A DNA stretch of 64,000 bases from Geobacillus sp. 46C-IIa. Lineage in GTDB: Bacteria > Bacillota > Bacilli > Bacillales > Anoxybacillaceae. The position numbers were made by a program, and so were the translations under genes. The stretch spans positions 1 to 64,000 of the forward strand of contig NZ_CP061474.1 in NCBI RefSeq assembly GCF_014679505.1, read 5' to 3'. The notes under the pieces are model-generated. The model had not been told where the DNA came from. It saw nothing but the letters and a program-made list of their open reading frames with translations, and did not search any database. Shown piece by piece: positions 18,293-27,618 of the stretch (positions are counted from its first letter, which is position 1; the number at the start of each line of letters is the position of its first letter).

Positions 18293-19234
18293 GTGGCAGG
18301 AATGATTGTCAGAAGATTTTTTCAGCTTGTCTTGTTGCTCATCGGTATCTCGTTTCTCGTGTTTACGAGCATGTACATCGCTCCAGGAGACCCGGCAGCG
18401 ATCATTGCCGGCCCGACCGCGTCGCAAGCAGACATTGACGCCATCCGCGACGATTTAGGGCTCAACGACCCGTTTCTCGTTCAGTATGGCCGTTACATGA
18501 ACGGGCTGCTTCACGGTGATCTCGGGTACTCATATCAGACGAAACAGCCGGTGTGGGACGCGATCGCAACGAGGTTTCCGAACACGCTGAAACTCGCTAT
18601 CGCCAGCATTATTGTCGCCGTGATCATCGGCGTGGTGGCCGGCATTATCTCCGCCATCCGGCAAAATTCATGGTTTGATGTTTCCAGCACCGTTTTTGCC
18701 TTGGCGGGGATTTCGATCCCGAACTTTTGGCTTGGCACTGTGCTCATTTTAATCTTTGCCGTCAACTTGCAGTTGCTGCCAGTCGGTGGGTTGGATGCCC
18801 CGTTTTATACGGCAGAAGGATTGAAGCAGCTCGTGCTGCCGGCTATTACGCTCGGGACCGGATCGGCGGCGATGATCGCGAGGATGAGCCGCTCATCCAT
18901 GCTTGAGGTCATCCGGGCCGACTTTATCCGGACGGCGCGGGCGAAAGGGTTGCGGGAACGGACGGTCATTTGGGTGCACGCCTTGCGCAATGCAATGATT
19001 CCGGTCATCACCGTCATCGGCTTGAACTTTGGCTTTTTGCTCGGCGGCACGATCATTACCGAGCAAGTTTTCGCCATTAACGGTGTCGGCCGTCTGATGG
19101 TGCAGGCCATCGCCGCTAGGGATTTCCCGATGGTGCAAGGTTCTGTCTTGCTTGTCGCTACGTTGTTTGTCTTAGTCAACTTGATTGTTGACATCATCTA
19201 TACGTTTATTGATCCGCGCATCAGCTACGATTAA
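18293..19234 (+). CDS. Peptide ABC transporter permease, DppB/GsiC type
   Basis: First permease of a peptide/nickel-type ABC importer. The 313-residue product has six helices, the family start VRRFFQLVLLLIGISFLVF and the APGDP motif. The EAA loop that contacts the ATPase reads IRTARAKGLRERTVIWVHALRNA. I chose GTG 18293 because AAAGGGGTGAA sits just before it; GTG 18284 would overlap that site. It is followed by the second permease, binding protein and two ATPases in one operon. The substrate is not visible from sequence; oligo- or dipeptides or glutathione are all possible. Confidence 0.9.
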   Translation: MAGMIVRRFFQLVLLLIGISFLVFTSMYIAPGDPAAIIAGPTASQADIDAIRDDLGLNDPFLVQYGRYMNGLLHGDLGYSYQTKQPVWDAIATRFPNTLKLAIASIIVAVIIGVVAGIISAIRQNSWFDVSSTVFALAGISIPNFWLGTVLILIFAVNLQLLPVGGLDAPFYTAEGLKQLVLPAITLGTGSAAMIARMSRSSMLEVIRADFIRTARAKGLRERTVIWVHALRNAMIPVITVIGLNFGFLLGGTIITEQVFAINGVGRLMVQAIAARDFPMVQGSVLLVATLFVLVNLIVDIIYTFIDPRISYD

Positions 19235-19260
19235 ATAAAGGATAGAGAGGGGGAAAACCG

Positions 19261-20163
19261 ATGGAAACCGGTGCAGCGGTGAACACAGGCCATGCGACAG
19301 CCGGCCTTGGGCGCAAAAAGGAAAAAATGTATGTCACCACGATCAAGCGGCTGCTGAAAAACCGATTAGCGGTCGTAGGGCTTCTCATTATCGCCATTCA
19401 AGTGCTGATGGCCATCTTTGCCCCGTGGCTGGCCACCCATGACCCGGTGAAGCAAAACTTGGCAGCTGCCGAACTGCCCGCTTTTTCCGACGGCCACTGG
19501 CTTGGAACCGATAACTACGGGCGGGACATTTGGAGCCGCATCGTATATGGCGCCCGCATTTCTCTCGTTGTCGGCATCGTTTCCGTCAGCTTGGGGCTGA
19601 TCGGCGGGGTGGCGCTCGGGTTGTTGGCGGGGTATTACAAAAAGCTTGATGGACTGATCATGCGAATTGTCGATTTGCTGTTTGCGTTCCCGGGCATTTT
19701 GCTTGCGATGCTCATCATCGCGATTTTAGGCACAGGTCTAATCAATGTAGCGATCGCCATTAGCATTTGGTCGATCCCGACATGTGCCCGCATCGTCCGC
19801 GGCAGCGTCTTGTCGGTGAAAAACCGCGAGTACATTTTGGCGATGAAAGCGCTCGGGGCCAGCAACGCCCGCATCATCATCAAACATATTTTGCCAAACT
19901 GCCTGGCGCCGATTATCGTTTTTGCGACGATGCGCATGGCCACCGCCATTTTATCGACCGCCTCGCTCAGCTATTTAGGGTTGGGCGCCCAGCCGCCGAC
20001 GCCGGAGTGGGGGGCGATGATCGCCGCCGGACAGGCGTTTATGTGGACATCGCCGCACATGACGATCGTCCCGGGCATCGCCATTATGCTTGTCGTCTTT
20101 GCTTTTAACGTCGTTGGCGACGGGCTGCGCGATGCGCTTGATCCGAATATGGAGATCAATTAA
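19261..20163 (+). CDS. Peptide ABC transporter permease, DppC/GsiD type
   Basis: Second permease of the importer, 300 residues and six helices. The family motif GTDNYGRDIWSRIVYGARISL lies at about residues 81-101, and the EAA loop is REYILAMKALGASNARIIIK. The N-terminal extension of about 35 residues is cytoplasmic. The ATG follows GAGAGGGGG. It lies 26 bases after the first permease. Confidence 0.93.
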   Translation: METGAAVNTGHATAGLGRKKEKMYVTTIKRLLKNRLAVVGLLIIAIQVLMAIFAPWLATHDPVKQNLAAAELPAFSDGHWLGTDNYGRDIWSRIVYGARISLVVGIVSVSLGLIGGVALGLLAGYYKKLDGLIMRIVDLLFAFPGILLAMLIIAILGTGLINVAIAISIWSIPTCARIVRGSVLSVKNREYILAMKALGASNARIIIKHILPNCLAPIIVFATMRMATAILSTASLSYLGLGAQPPTPEWGAMIAAGQAFMWTSPHMTIVPGIAIMLVVFAFNVVGDGLRDALDPNMEIN

Positions 20164-20190
20164 TCAACTTATCATTTGGGGGGAAAACGA

Positions 20191-21750
20191 GTGAAAACGA
20201 AGTATTGGTCTTACCTGTTGCTTGCTCTCGTGCTCGCTGTTTCTACGGCATTGGCCGGGTGCGGAGGCAAATCAGCCTCCAATCATGCATCATCCGGTTC
20301 GCAAGGAAAAGGAAACGTCGCTCAGGAGCTGACATATGCGACGACATCCGATGTGGTTGGCCTTTCGCCAATTTTAACGAACGACTCTGTTTCGTCGGCA
20401 GTCATCGAGCAAGTATATGAAACGTTGTTCGTCCGCGACCCGGAGACGATGGAAATCAAGCCGCATTTGGCGGAATCGTATGAAAATCCGGATGACAAAA
20501 CATGGGTCATCAAACTGAAACAAGGCATTAAGTTCCACGACGGCACCGATTTTAACGCCGAAGCAGTCAAATATACGTTTGATAAACTGCGAGACCCGAA
20601 AACAGCAGCACCGCGGGCTTCGCTGCTTGAGCCGGTTGAATCGGTCGAAGTGAAAGACGACTATACCGTTGTGATCAAAACAAAATATCCGTATGGTCCG
20701 ATGCTTGCTGCCCTGTCGCATACGAACGCCTCAATCGTCAGCCCGACGGCCGATCAAAAACAAGATTTAATGAAACAGCCAGTTGGCACCGGCCCGTTTA
20801 AATTTGTCGAATGGGTGCCAGGCGATCATGTGACGTTAGAGAAAAATGACGATTATTGGCAAGGAGCGCCGAAATTAGAGAAAGTGACGTTCAAAGTCGT
20901 TCCGGAAGTGACGACCGCCATTTCGATGCTGCAAACTGGTGATGTGCAGTTTATCGACAGCGTACCGGCTGAACAGCTTTCTCGCATTGAAGCGATGAAA
21001 AATGTTCAGTTCATCAAAAAAGAAGGCACACCGGTCTACTATTTAGGGTTTAACATGAAAAAGAAACCAATGAATGAACTCGCCTTCCGCCAAGCCGTTT
21101 CGTATGCGATCAACAAAGAGGAATACATCCAACAGTTAAAAGGCCTCGGCGTGAAATCAAACAGCGTCATCGGCCCGAAAGTGTTCGGCTATGACGAGTC
21201 GTCGGAAAACGTCGCTTACAGCTACGATCCGGAAAAAGCAAAACAGCTTATTGAAGAGAATGGCTATAAAGGGACGACTGTGAAAATACTTGTCGCCAAC
21301 ACGGCAAGCTATATGAAAATGGCGGAGATCGTCCAAGCCCAATTGAAAGAAGTCGGCCTTAACGCCGAAATTGAATCGATGGAATGGGGAACGTTCCTTG
21401 ATGCGACAAAACAAGGGAAATACGATATTACATTCCTCGGTTGGACAAACAGCACGGCTGATGGCAGCGAGCTGTTTTACCCGAACTTCCATTCAAAGAA
21501 TGCAGGGGCAACGAACCGTATATTCTACAACAACCCGGCCTTCGACAAACTGGTGGAAGAATCGAGAATGGCGATTGATCCGGCAGTGCGTAAGCAAAAA
21601 TTAAAAGAAGCGAACGAATTCTTGTTGAAAGACGCAGCTGTTGTCGTGATGAACCATGGCGTTGTCACGGCGGCCGTCGATCAATCGGTGAAAGGATTGG
21701 AGATCGATCCGACAGGACAATGGTCGCTCTATCACGTTCATAGAGAGTAG
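20191..21750 (+). CDS. Peptide-binding lipoprotein of the ABC importer (SBP family 5)
   Basis: The 519-residue product is the extracellular substrate-binding protein, anchored by lipid. Its signal peptide (YWSYLLLALVLAVSTALAG) ends in the lipobox LAGC, so mature Cys is near residue 23. The family-5 signature is EKNDDYWQGAPKLEKVTFKV; the N-terminal FETL-type region is FVRDPETMEIKPHLAESYE. GTG 20191 is preceded by GGGGGG; the upstream TTG at 20176 lies inside that site and is unlikely. The ligand is unknown; linkage to a gamma-glutamyltransferase suggests glutathione or gamma-glutamyl peptides (inference). Confidence 0.92.
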   Translation: MKTKYWSYLLLALVLAVSTALAGCGGKSASNHASSGSQGKGNVAQELTYATTSDVVGLSPILTNDSVSSAVIEQVYETLFVRDPETMEIKPHLAESYENPDDKTWVIKLKQGIKFHDGTDFNAEAVKYTFDKLRDPKTAAPRASLLEPVESVEVKDDYTVVIKTKYPYGPMLAALSHTNASIVSPTADQKQDLMKQPVGTGPFKFVEWVPGDHVTLEKNDDYWQGAPKLEKVTFKVVPEVTTAISMLQTGDVQFIDSVPAEQLSRIEAMKNVQFIKKEGTPVYYLGFNMKKKPMNELAFRQAVSYAINKEEYIQQLKGLGVKSNSVIGPKVFGYDESSENVAYSYDPEKAKQLIEENGYKGTTVKILVANTASYMKMAEIVQAQLKEVGLNAEIESMEWGTFLDATKQGKYDITFLGWTNSTADGSELFYPNFHSKNAGATNRIFYNNPAFDKLVEESRMAIDPAVRKQKLKEANEFLLKDAAVVVMNHGVVTAAVDQSVKGLEIDPTGQWSLYHVHRE

Positions 21751-21758
21751 GGGATAGC

Positions 21759-22759
21759 ATGACTGAGACATTGTTGCGTGTCGAGAACCTTGTCACGACC
21801 TTCAGCACAGCGGAAGGGAAACTTTCCGCTGTGCGGGGGGTTTTTCCGTCCGCAAAGGGGAGACGCTTTGCATTGTCGGCGAATCAGGGTGTGGGAAAAG
21901 CATCACCTCGCTGTCGATCATGGGCTTGCTTCCGAGCAACGGTGCGGTAGAGAGCGGGTCGATTGAGTTTGCCGGCCGCGATTTGACGAAACTGTCGAAA
22001 GAGGAGTTGCGCCGCATTCGCGGAAACGAAATGTCGATGATTTTTCAAGAGCCGATGACGGCGCTTAACCCGGTTTTCACGATCGGTTATCAACTTCGCG
22101 AACCGCTCATGCTCCATCAAAAGTTGTCGAAACAGGAAGCGCACGAGCGAGGCATTGAGCTGCTCAAGCAAGTTGGCATTCCGTTTCCGGAAAAGCGGAT
22201 GAAACAATACCCGCATGAGCTAAGCGGCGGGATGAGGCAGCGCGTCATGATCGCTATGGCGCTTGCCTGCCATCCGAGCCTGCTCATCGCCGATGAGCCG
22301 ACGACGGCCCTTGATGTGACGATTCAGGCGCAAATTCTCGACTTGATGAACGAGCTAAAGCAAAAATTGAACATGGCCGTCATTTTAATCACCCACGATA
22401 TGGGGGTTGTCGCCGAAATGGCCGACCGGGTGATGGTCATGTACGCCGGGGAGAAAGTGGAGGAAGGCGATGTCGAAAGCATTTTCGCCAATCCGCGCCA
22501 CCCGTATACAAAAGGGCTGCTGCAATCCGTGCCGAGCGTTGATGACGAAGAGTATTCACTCGAACCGATTCCAGGCACGCTGCCGAGTTTAAACGAACAA
22601 ATTGACGGCTGCCGGTTCCACCCGCGCTGCCCGTTTGCGACTGATCAATGCCGGACGGCACCGCCGCCGGAGAGAACGATCCGCGCCAGCCATTCCGTCC
22701 GCTGCTGGTTAGAAGAGGGGGTCCACAACGATGAGCGAGTCAAAGCAGCCACTTCTTAA
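21759..22759 (+). CDS. Peptide ABC transporter ATP-binding protein, OppD type, frameshifted as given
   Basis: First ATPase of the importer. It reads [20 protein letters not shown], then the frame is lost in the GGGGGGTTTTT run near 21835-21845; one added T restores [18 protein letters not shown], which holds Walker A. The signature [15 protein letters not shown], Walker [13 protein letters not shown] and the C-terminal [11 protein letters not shown] motif typical of Opp/Dpp ATPases are intact. The corrected length is about 333 residues, normal. A one-base homopolymer loss points to sequencing error. It overlaps the next ATPase gene by 29 bases. Confidence 0.9.
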
Positions 22760-23708
22760 GTTGGAAAGCGTGAAAAAGTATTACCCGATCAGGGGAGGAC
22801 TGTTGCGGCGCGTCCAAGGCTACGTAAAAGCGGTCGAGAACGTTTCCCTTGACGTGTTTGCCGGAGAGAGCATCGGCATCGTCGGCGAATCGGGCTGTGG
22901 AAAATCGACCCTCGGCCGGACGATTCTTGGTTTAGAAGAAGCAACGGGCGGATCGATCCTTTTCCAAGGCGAAGAAATCAGCCGCTTGCCGGAACGGCAG
23001 CGCAAACGGTGGAAAAAAGAAATGCAGATGGTATTCCAAGATCCGTACGCCTCGCTGAACCCCCGTCAACGCATCGGCCACGCGCTCGAGGAAGCGTTTG
23101 TCATCCATACGGACATGACAAAGGCCGAGCGCGAGGAGCGCGTGTTGCAGCTGCTCCAAGAAGTTGGACTCCGTCCGGAACATTACGACCGCTATCCGCA
23201 TGAATTCAGCGGCGGGCAGCGGCAGCGGATTGGCATCGCCCGGGCGATTGCCTTGAATCCATCGCTTGTCATTTGCGATGAGGCCGTCTCCGCGCTGGAC
23301 GTATCTGTCCAAGCACAAATCATTAAGCTACTAAAAGACATTCAAGAAAAACATGAGCTGACGTATTTATTCATCTCCCACGATTTAGGGGTCGTGCGCC
23401 ATTTTTGCAACCGGGTGCTCGTCATGTATTTAGGCCATGCCGTCGAGCTCGCACCGTCGCGGGAATTGTACGCCAATCCGCTGCACCCGTATACAAAGGC
23501 GTTATTGTCCGCCATTCCGCGGCCGAAGCCGGGCGCTAGGCGGGAGCGTATCCGTCTTGAAGGCGACTTGCCGAACCCAGCCAATCCGCCGAAAGGCTGC
23601 CCGTTCCATACGCGCTGCCCGGTGGCGACCGAACGATGCAAACAAGAACGGCCGGAGTGGAAAGAAGCGGCTCCGGGTCATTTTGTTGCTTGCCATGAAG
23701 TGAAGTGA
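22731..23708 (+). CDS. Peptide ABC transporter ATP-binding protein, OppF type
   Basis: Second ATPase of the importer, 325 residues. Walker A is GESGCGKST, the signature FSGGQRQRIGIARAI and Walker B LVICDEAVSALD. The C-terminal cysteine motif CPFHTRCPVATERC is characteristic of OppF/DppF ATPases and can hold an iron-sulfur cluster in some members. It starts inside the end of oppD-type gene and is followed after 12 bases by the gamma-glutamyltransferase gene, so the six genes look like one operon. Confidence 0.93.
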   Translation: MSESKQPLLKLESVKKYYPIRGGLLRRVQGYVKAVENVSLDVFAGESIGIVGESGCGKSTLGRTILGLEEATGGSILFQGEEISRLPERQRKRWKKEMQMVFQDPYASLNPRQRIGHALEEAFVIHTDMTKAEREERVLQLLQEVGLRPEHYDRYPHEFSGGQRQRIGIARAIALNPSLVICDEAVSALDVSVQAQIIKLLKDIQEKHELTYLFISHDLGVVRHFCNRVLVMYLGHAVELAPSRELYANPLHPYTKALLSAIPRPKPGARRERIRLEGDLPNPANPPKGCPFHTRCPVATERCKQERPEWKEAAPGHFVACHEVK

Positions 23709-23720
23709 GGAGGGGTTGCC

Positions 23721-25325
23721 ATGGACTACTTATACCATCCATACCCATCGCAGCGAATGACGGTGTTCGCCAAAAACGGCGTTGTTGCGACATCGCAGCC
23801 GCTCGCGGCGCAAGCGGGGCTTGAGGTGCTGAAAAAAGGCGGCAACGCCATCGATGCGGCGGTCGCCGCCGCGGCTTGTCTGACGGTCGTTGAGCCGACA
23901 TCGAACGGCATCGGCGGCGATGCGTTCGCCCTCGTCTGGACGAGCGGGAAATTGTACGGATTAAACGCGAGCGGCTATGCGCCGGCTTTGCTTTCGCTTG
24001 ACGCGCTAAAAGAGCGCGGCTATACAGAAATGCCGAAATACGGCTTCGCCCCGGTGACGGTCCCGGGAGCGCCGGCGGCATGGGCGGCGCTGTCGAAGCG
24101 CTTCGGCCGCCTGCCGCTTGCGGACACGCTCGCACCGGCGATCGCTTATGCTGAAAACGGCTACCCGGTATCGCCCGTGCTCGGAAAGTACTGGGCGAAC
24201 GCCTACCGGGTGTACAAAGAAGCGCTTCACGGGCCGGAATTTGCCGCCTGGTTTGCGACGTTTGCGCCGGGCGGCCGCGCGCCGAGGATCGGGGAAGTGT
24301 GGGCGTCTCCGGACCATGCGGCGACGCTTCGTTCGATTGCGGAGACAGAAGCGGAAAGCTTTTATCGCGGCGAGCTGGCGGAAAAAATCGCCGCCTTCTC
24401 GAAGCAATACGACGGTTTTTTGACGCTCGAGGATCTCGCCGAGTATGAACCGGAATGGGTTGAACCGATTTCCGTTTCCTACCGCGGCTATGACGTATGG
24501 GAAATCCCGCCGAACGGCCAAGGACTTGTCGCCTTACTGGCGTTAAACATCATGAACGGGTTTGACGTGCCAAGCATTCCGGACGTTGAGACATGCCACC
24601 GGCAAATCGAGGCGATGAAGCTTGCCTTTGCTGACGGGAAAGCGTATATCGCCGACCGCCGCTATATGGACTACCGCGTCGATGAGCTGTTATCCGAATC
24701 GTTTGCGGCCATGCGCCGGGCGCAAATCGGCGCCGAAGCGCTCACCCCGGAGCCGGGAACGCCGCCAAAAGGCGGAACGGTCTATTTGGCTGCCGCTGAC
24801 GGCGAAGGCAATATGGTGTCGTTCATCCAAAGCAACTATATGGGCTTCGGGTCCGGCCTCGTAGTGCCAGGCACGGGGATCGCCTTGCACAACCGCGGCC
24901 ATAACTTCGCCTTTGATGACGGCCATCCGAACGCGCTCGCCCCAAGGAAAAAGCCGTACCATACGATCATTCCCGGCTTTTTGACGAAAGGCGGCACACC
25001 GATCGGCCCGTTTGGCGTCATGGGCGGGTTCATGCAGCCGCAAGGGCATATGCAAGTGATCATGAACACGATCGATTTCGCTTTGAATCCGCAAGCGGCG
25101 CTTGATGCGCCCCGTTGGCAGTGGATGGAAGGGAAAACGGTGCTCGTCGAGCCCCACTTCCCGCGCCATATCGCTGAAGCGCTCGCCCGCAAAGGGCATG
25201 ACATCCGTGTGGCGTTAGACGGCGGCCCGTTCGGCCGCGGGCAAATCATTTGGCGCGATCCTCACACCGGCGTGCTCGCTGCTGGGACGGAGCCGCGCAC
25301 GGATGGAGCGGTCGCCGCTTGGTGA
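23721..25325 (+). CDS. ywrD: Gamma-glutamyltransferase family hydrolase (YwrD-like)
   Basis: An Ntn-hydrolase that cleaves gamma-glutamyl bonds, for example in glutathione, after autocatalytic splitting into two subunits. The 534-residue product has the family start KKGGNAIDAAVAAAACLTVV and NGIGGDAFALVW. The likely nucleophile is Thr353 in PPKGGTVYLAAADGEGNMVS; the second Thr-His seen in E. coli GGT is absent, as in YwrD-type proteins. The downstream GFGSG and GPFGVMGGFMQPQG motifs are kept. There is no signal peptide, so it should act in the cytoplasm on imported substrate. The ATG follows GAGGAGGGG. It lies between a peptide importer and two CHR permeases. Confidence 0.9.
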   Translation: MDYLYHPYPSQRMTVFAKNGVVATSQPLAAQAGLEVLKKGGNAIDAAVAAAACLTVVEPTSNGIGGDAFALVWTSGKLYGLNASGYAPALLSLDALKERGYTEMPKYGFAPVTVPGAPAAWAALSKRFGRLPLADTLAPAIAYAENGYPVSPVLGKYWANAYRVYKEALHGPEFAAWFATFAPGGRAPRIGEVWASPDHAATLRSIAETEAESFYRGELAEKIAAFSKQYDGFLTLEDLAEYEPEWVEPISVSYRGYDVWEIPPNGQGLVALLALNIMNGFDVPSIPDVETCHRQIEAMKLAFADGKAYIADRRYMDYRVDELLSESFAAMRRAQIGAEALTPEPGTPPKGGTVYLAAADGEGNMVSFIQSNYMGFGSGLVVPGTGIALHNRGHNFAFDDGHPNALAPRKKPYHTIIPGFLTKGGTPIGPFGVMGGFMQPQGHMQVIMNTIDFALNPQAALDAPRWQWMEGKTVLVEPHFPRHIAEALARKGHDIRVALDGGPFGRGQIIWRDPHTGVLAAGTEPRTDGAVAAW

Positions 25326-25350
25326 AACTAGCGATAAAGGAATGACAACG

Positions 25351-25932
25351 ATGAATCAATGGCATTTGTTTCTCGCCTTTTTTCGCGTCGGCATGCTCGG
25401 GTACGGGGGCGGTCCGTCCTCGATCCCGCTCGTGCGCGCCGAAGTGGTGACAAAATACCGCTGGATGACGGACGAAGAATTCGCCGAGATTTTGGCCATC
25501 GCCAACGCCTTGCCCGGCCCGATCGCGACGAAGCTCGCCGGCTATATCGGCTACCGCGTTGGCGGTGCGTTTGGGCTTTTGAACGCCGTCTTAGCGACGA
25601 CTGCCCCGACGGTGGTGCTGATGATCGTGCTGTTGGCGGTGCTGTCATCGTTCAAGGACACGCCGTGGGTCGCCGGGATGACGAAAGCGGTCGTCCCTGT
25701 TGTCGCGGTCATGCTTGCCGAGATGACGTGGCAGTTCGCCAAACAGGCGCGCGCCGCCCTCGGCATCTGGCCCACAGCCTTGCTTCTTGCCGCTTGCTTT
25801 GCCGCCTTGTGGTGGCTCGGGCTTCATCCGGCGCTTGTCGTCGCCCTGTTGCTTGTGGCGGCGTTTGTCGGGCGGGGAAAACCGGAAGCGGCGAACGGAA
25901 ACGAGCGCGGTGAAAGGAAGGTGTCGTCATGA
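25351..25932 (+). CDS. Short CHR-domain transporter, first of a pair (ChrA family)
   Basis: A 193-residue, one-domain member of the chromate transporter family with about five to six helices. The family motif GYGGGPSSIPLVRAEVV lies near residue 18 and NALPGPIATKLAGYIGYRVG near 55. In Bacilli short CHR proteins occur as pairs that act together; B. subtilis ywrA and ywrB are the likely counterparts. Substrates proposed for the family are chromate and possibly sulfate. ATG 25351 follows AAAGGA. It overlaps its partner by four bases. Confidence 0.87.
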   Translation: MNQWHLFLAFFRVGMLGYGGGPSSIPLVRAEVVTKYRWMTDEEFAEILAIANALPGPIATKLAGYIGYRVGGAFGLLNAVLATTAPTVVLMIVLLAVLSSFKDTPWVAGMTKAVVPVVAVMLAEMTWQFAKQARAALGIWPTALLLAACFAALWWLGLHPALVVALLLVAAFVGRGKPEAANGNERGERKVSS

Positions 25933-26462
25933 TTTACTGGCATTTGTTTCTCGCCTTTTTTTGGCCCGGCATTCTCGGCTATGGCGGCGGCCCGGCCTCG
26001 ATCCCGCTCGTCGAGCACGAAGTCGTCGACCGGTACCAATGGATGACGGTCAATGAATTCAGTGAAGTGCTGGCGATCGGCAACTCACTTCCCGGCCCGA
26101 TCGCGACGAAAATGGCTGGATATATCGGCTACGAACAAGCCGGCCTCCTCGGCGCCGCTGTCGCCGTGTTTGCGAGCGTCGCCCCGTCGCTCATTTTGCT
26201 GCTCGCGCTCTTGCAGCTCTTGTACAAATGGAAAGACGCGCCGCAAGTAAAGCGGCTCACCGCCTACATCCGCCCGGCCGTCGCTGTCATGCTGGGGATC
26301 ATGGCGATCGACTTTTTCCGCGAGTCATACGAAGGAACCGGGTTCGGCCAAACGGTGTTTCTCGCCGCCGCCAGCGCTTTTCTGTTGCTCGGCAAATGGC
26401 GCATCCACCCGGCGTACGTCATCGCCTTGGCGCTTGTGTACGGGGCTGTCTTCTTGTCCTAG
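25929..26462 (+). CDS. Short CHR-domain transporter, second of a pair (ChrA family)
   Basis: The 177-residue partner of the preceding gene, with the same start (HLFLAFFWPGILGYGGGPAS) and the motif GNSLPGPIATKMAGYIGY. The two proteins are clearly related to each other and probably form a heterodimer with opposite membrane orientation, as proposed for short CHR pairs. The ATG lies in the ATGA overlap with the first gene. A terminator follows, which ends the cluster. Confidence 0.87.
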   Translation: MIYWHLFLAFFWPGILGYGGGPASIPLVEHEVVDRYQWMTVNEFSEVLAIGNSLPGPIATKMAGYIGYEQAGLLGAAVAVFASVAPSLILLLALLQLLYKWKDAPQVKRLTAYIRPAVAVMLGIMAIDFFRESYEGTGFGQTVFLAAASAFLLLGKWRIHPAYVIALALVYGAVFLS

Positions 26463-26484
26463 ACTATGAGTCCGCCATAACGAA

Positions 26485-26516
26485 GCGAGGTTTCACGCAT
26501 GTGAAGCCTCGTTTTT
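26485..26516 (+). terminator. Rho-independent terminator after the CHR pair
   Basis: GCGAGGTTTCAC and GTGAAGCCTCG pair with one mismatch and are followed by TTTTT. Confidence 0.83.
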
Positions 26517-26799
26517 CTGTTCTCAAAAGAACGATAAAAAACAGCCGATCGTCCTTAAGTAAGAGAATGCATAGCGTTCAAGCGGTTTCTTAGTTGGAGA
26601 AATGGCACGATGCCCCCCCAAAAGGCTATCCGTCTTCAAGCAAGATACAACATATCGTGATGCATAAGTGTTCGAAACGGATGCCTCACCGCATTAGAAG
26701 AAACGTTACGCCCGCTAACTCACCAGCTGGCAACAAGACAGAACCCCCGAACGTGCGCCGGCGCAAAGAAAACACGTGCCGGCGATACAGACACGTTGT
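26517..26799. other. Intergenic region between convergent genes
   Basis: These 283 bases separate the CHR pair from the minus-strand BsuPI gene. A GCGCCGGCG-type inverted repeat lies near 26757-26783 but lacks a T run. An ORF of 104 codons on the plus strand overlaps the BsuPI gene antisense, so I do not call it. Confidence 0.5.
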
Positions 26800-27309
26800 C
26801 TATTCCACGGTAAACGTCACGCTCGCCCGGGCGTTCGGCCAGTTTTTGTCGGCGAGCCACCACTCAAGCGTGTACGTCCCGGGCGCTAAGTCGCGGAACG
26901 TCTCCTGAAAGGACAGCTCTTCGCCTTGTTTTAACGTCCGCTCTTCGTAAATTTGCGCAAACATCTTCCCTTCGCTGAACTGCTTCACCTTTTTGCCGTC
27001 GCGGTACAAAATGTAGTCATACTGTTTCGAGCTCGTGAACGTCACCGTCTGCACGCGTTCGGTTTGGTTTTTCACCGTGAAGGTAAACACGTAGGCGCCA
27101 TTTTCTTTTTTGTACGTCAACGACGGCTCAAGCGTCCCGGCGATAATTCCTTTTCCGTCCGCGTGCGCCGGTTTGCCCGCCGGGGCGGGGCCAAGCAAGT
27201 CATCCTTTGCCTGCGGTTGCCCGTTGCCGTTTGTATACATAAACAACGCGCTCGCCGCCGCCACCCCAGCCAGCACGGCGGCGATGCCGATCGCTTTTCC
27301 TTTGCCCAT
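26800..27309 (-). CDS. BsuPI-domain protein with N-terminal membrane anchor
   Basis: A 169-residue protein with one N-terminal hydrophobic helix (IAAVLAGVAAASALFMY, residues 9-25) and a C-terminal BsuPI-type beta-sandwich. The latter shows VFTFTVKNQTERVQTVTFTS and SGK-type loop residues KQYDYILYRDGKKV. BsuPI is the intracellular proteinase inhibitor fold of B. subtilis; here it is predicted to lie outside the membrane, so its role is open. A TATAAT on the minus strand (27341-27336) lies upstream and GGAGGG precedes the start. It is transcribed against its neighbours. Confidence 0.85.
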   Translation of the reverse strand: MGKGKAIGIAAVLAGVAAASALFMYTNGNGQPQAKDDLLGPAPAGKPAHADGKGIIAGTLEPSLTYKKENGAYVFTFTVKNQTERVQTVTFTSSKQYDYILYRDGKKVKQFSEGKMFAQIYEERTLKQGEELSFQETFRDLAPGTYTLEWWLADKNWPNARASVTFTVE

Positions 27310-27618
27310 ATCGGACCCTCCTTTTGTCTCTTTCTATTATAGTCGTTTCCCGTTTTCCTCTCGTTACAAACCGTGAAAAAATTGTGAAAAAACCGTTGTC
27401 CGCCTTGATATTTCTGGTATATATGCCCGATTTGTCTAATAAAATGTTACAAATTGAACAGCAATGAGAGTGGTTGAGGTGGGGATCGTTCACAACCGGC
27501 AAGCGACGCGACGAGGACGCTTCCAAGACATCCAGCGAAAGCGGCGCTCATCAGTGGCAAGACGAGTCTCATTTCACACTTCTCACTTCTCACATCCAAC
27601 TTAGGGAGGGCGAGTGGT

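Noticed and set aside
26594..26908. A 104-codon plus-strand frame
   Set aside because: It overlaps the end of the BsuPI-domain gene in antisense and has no start signal or recognisable domain.
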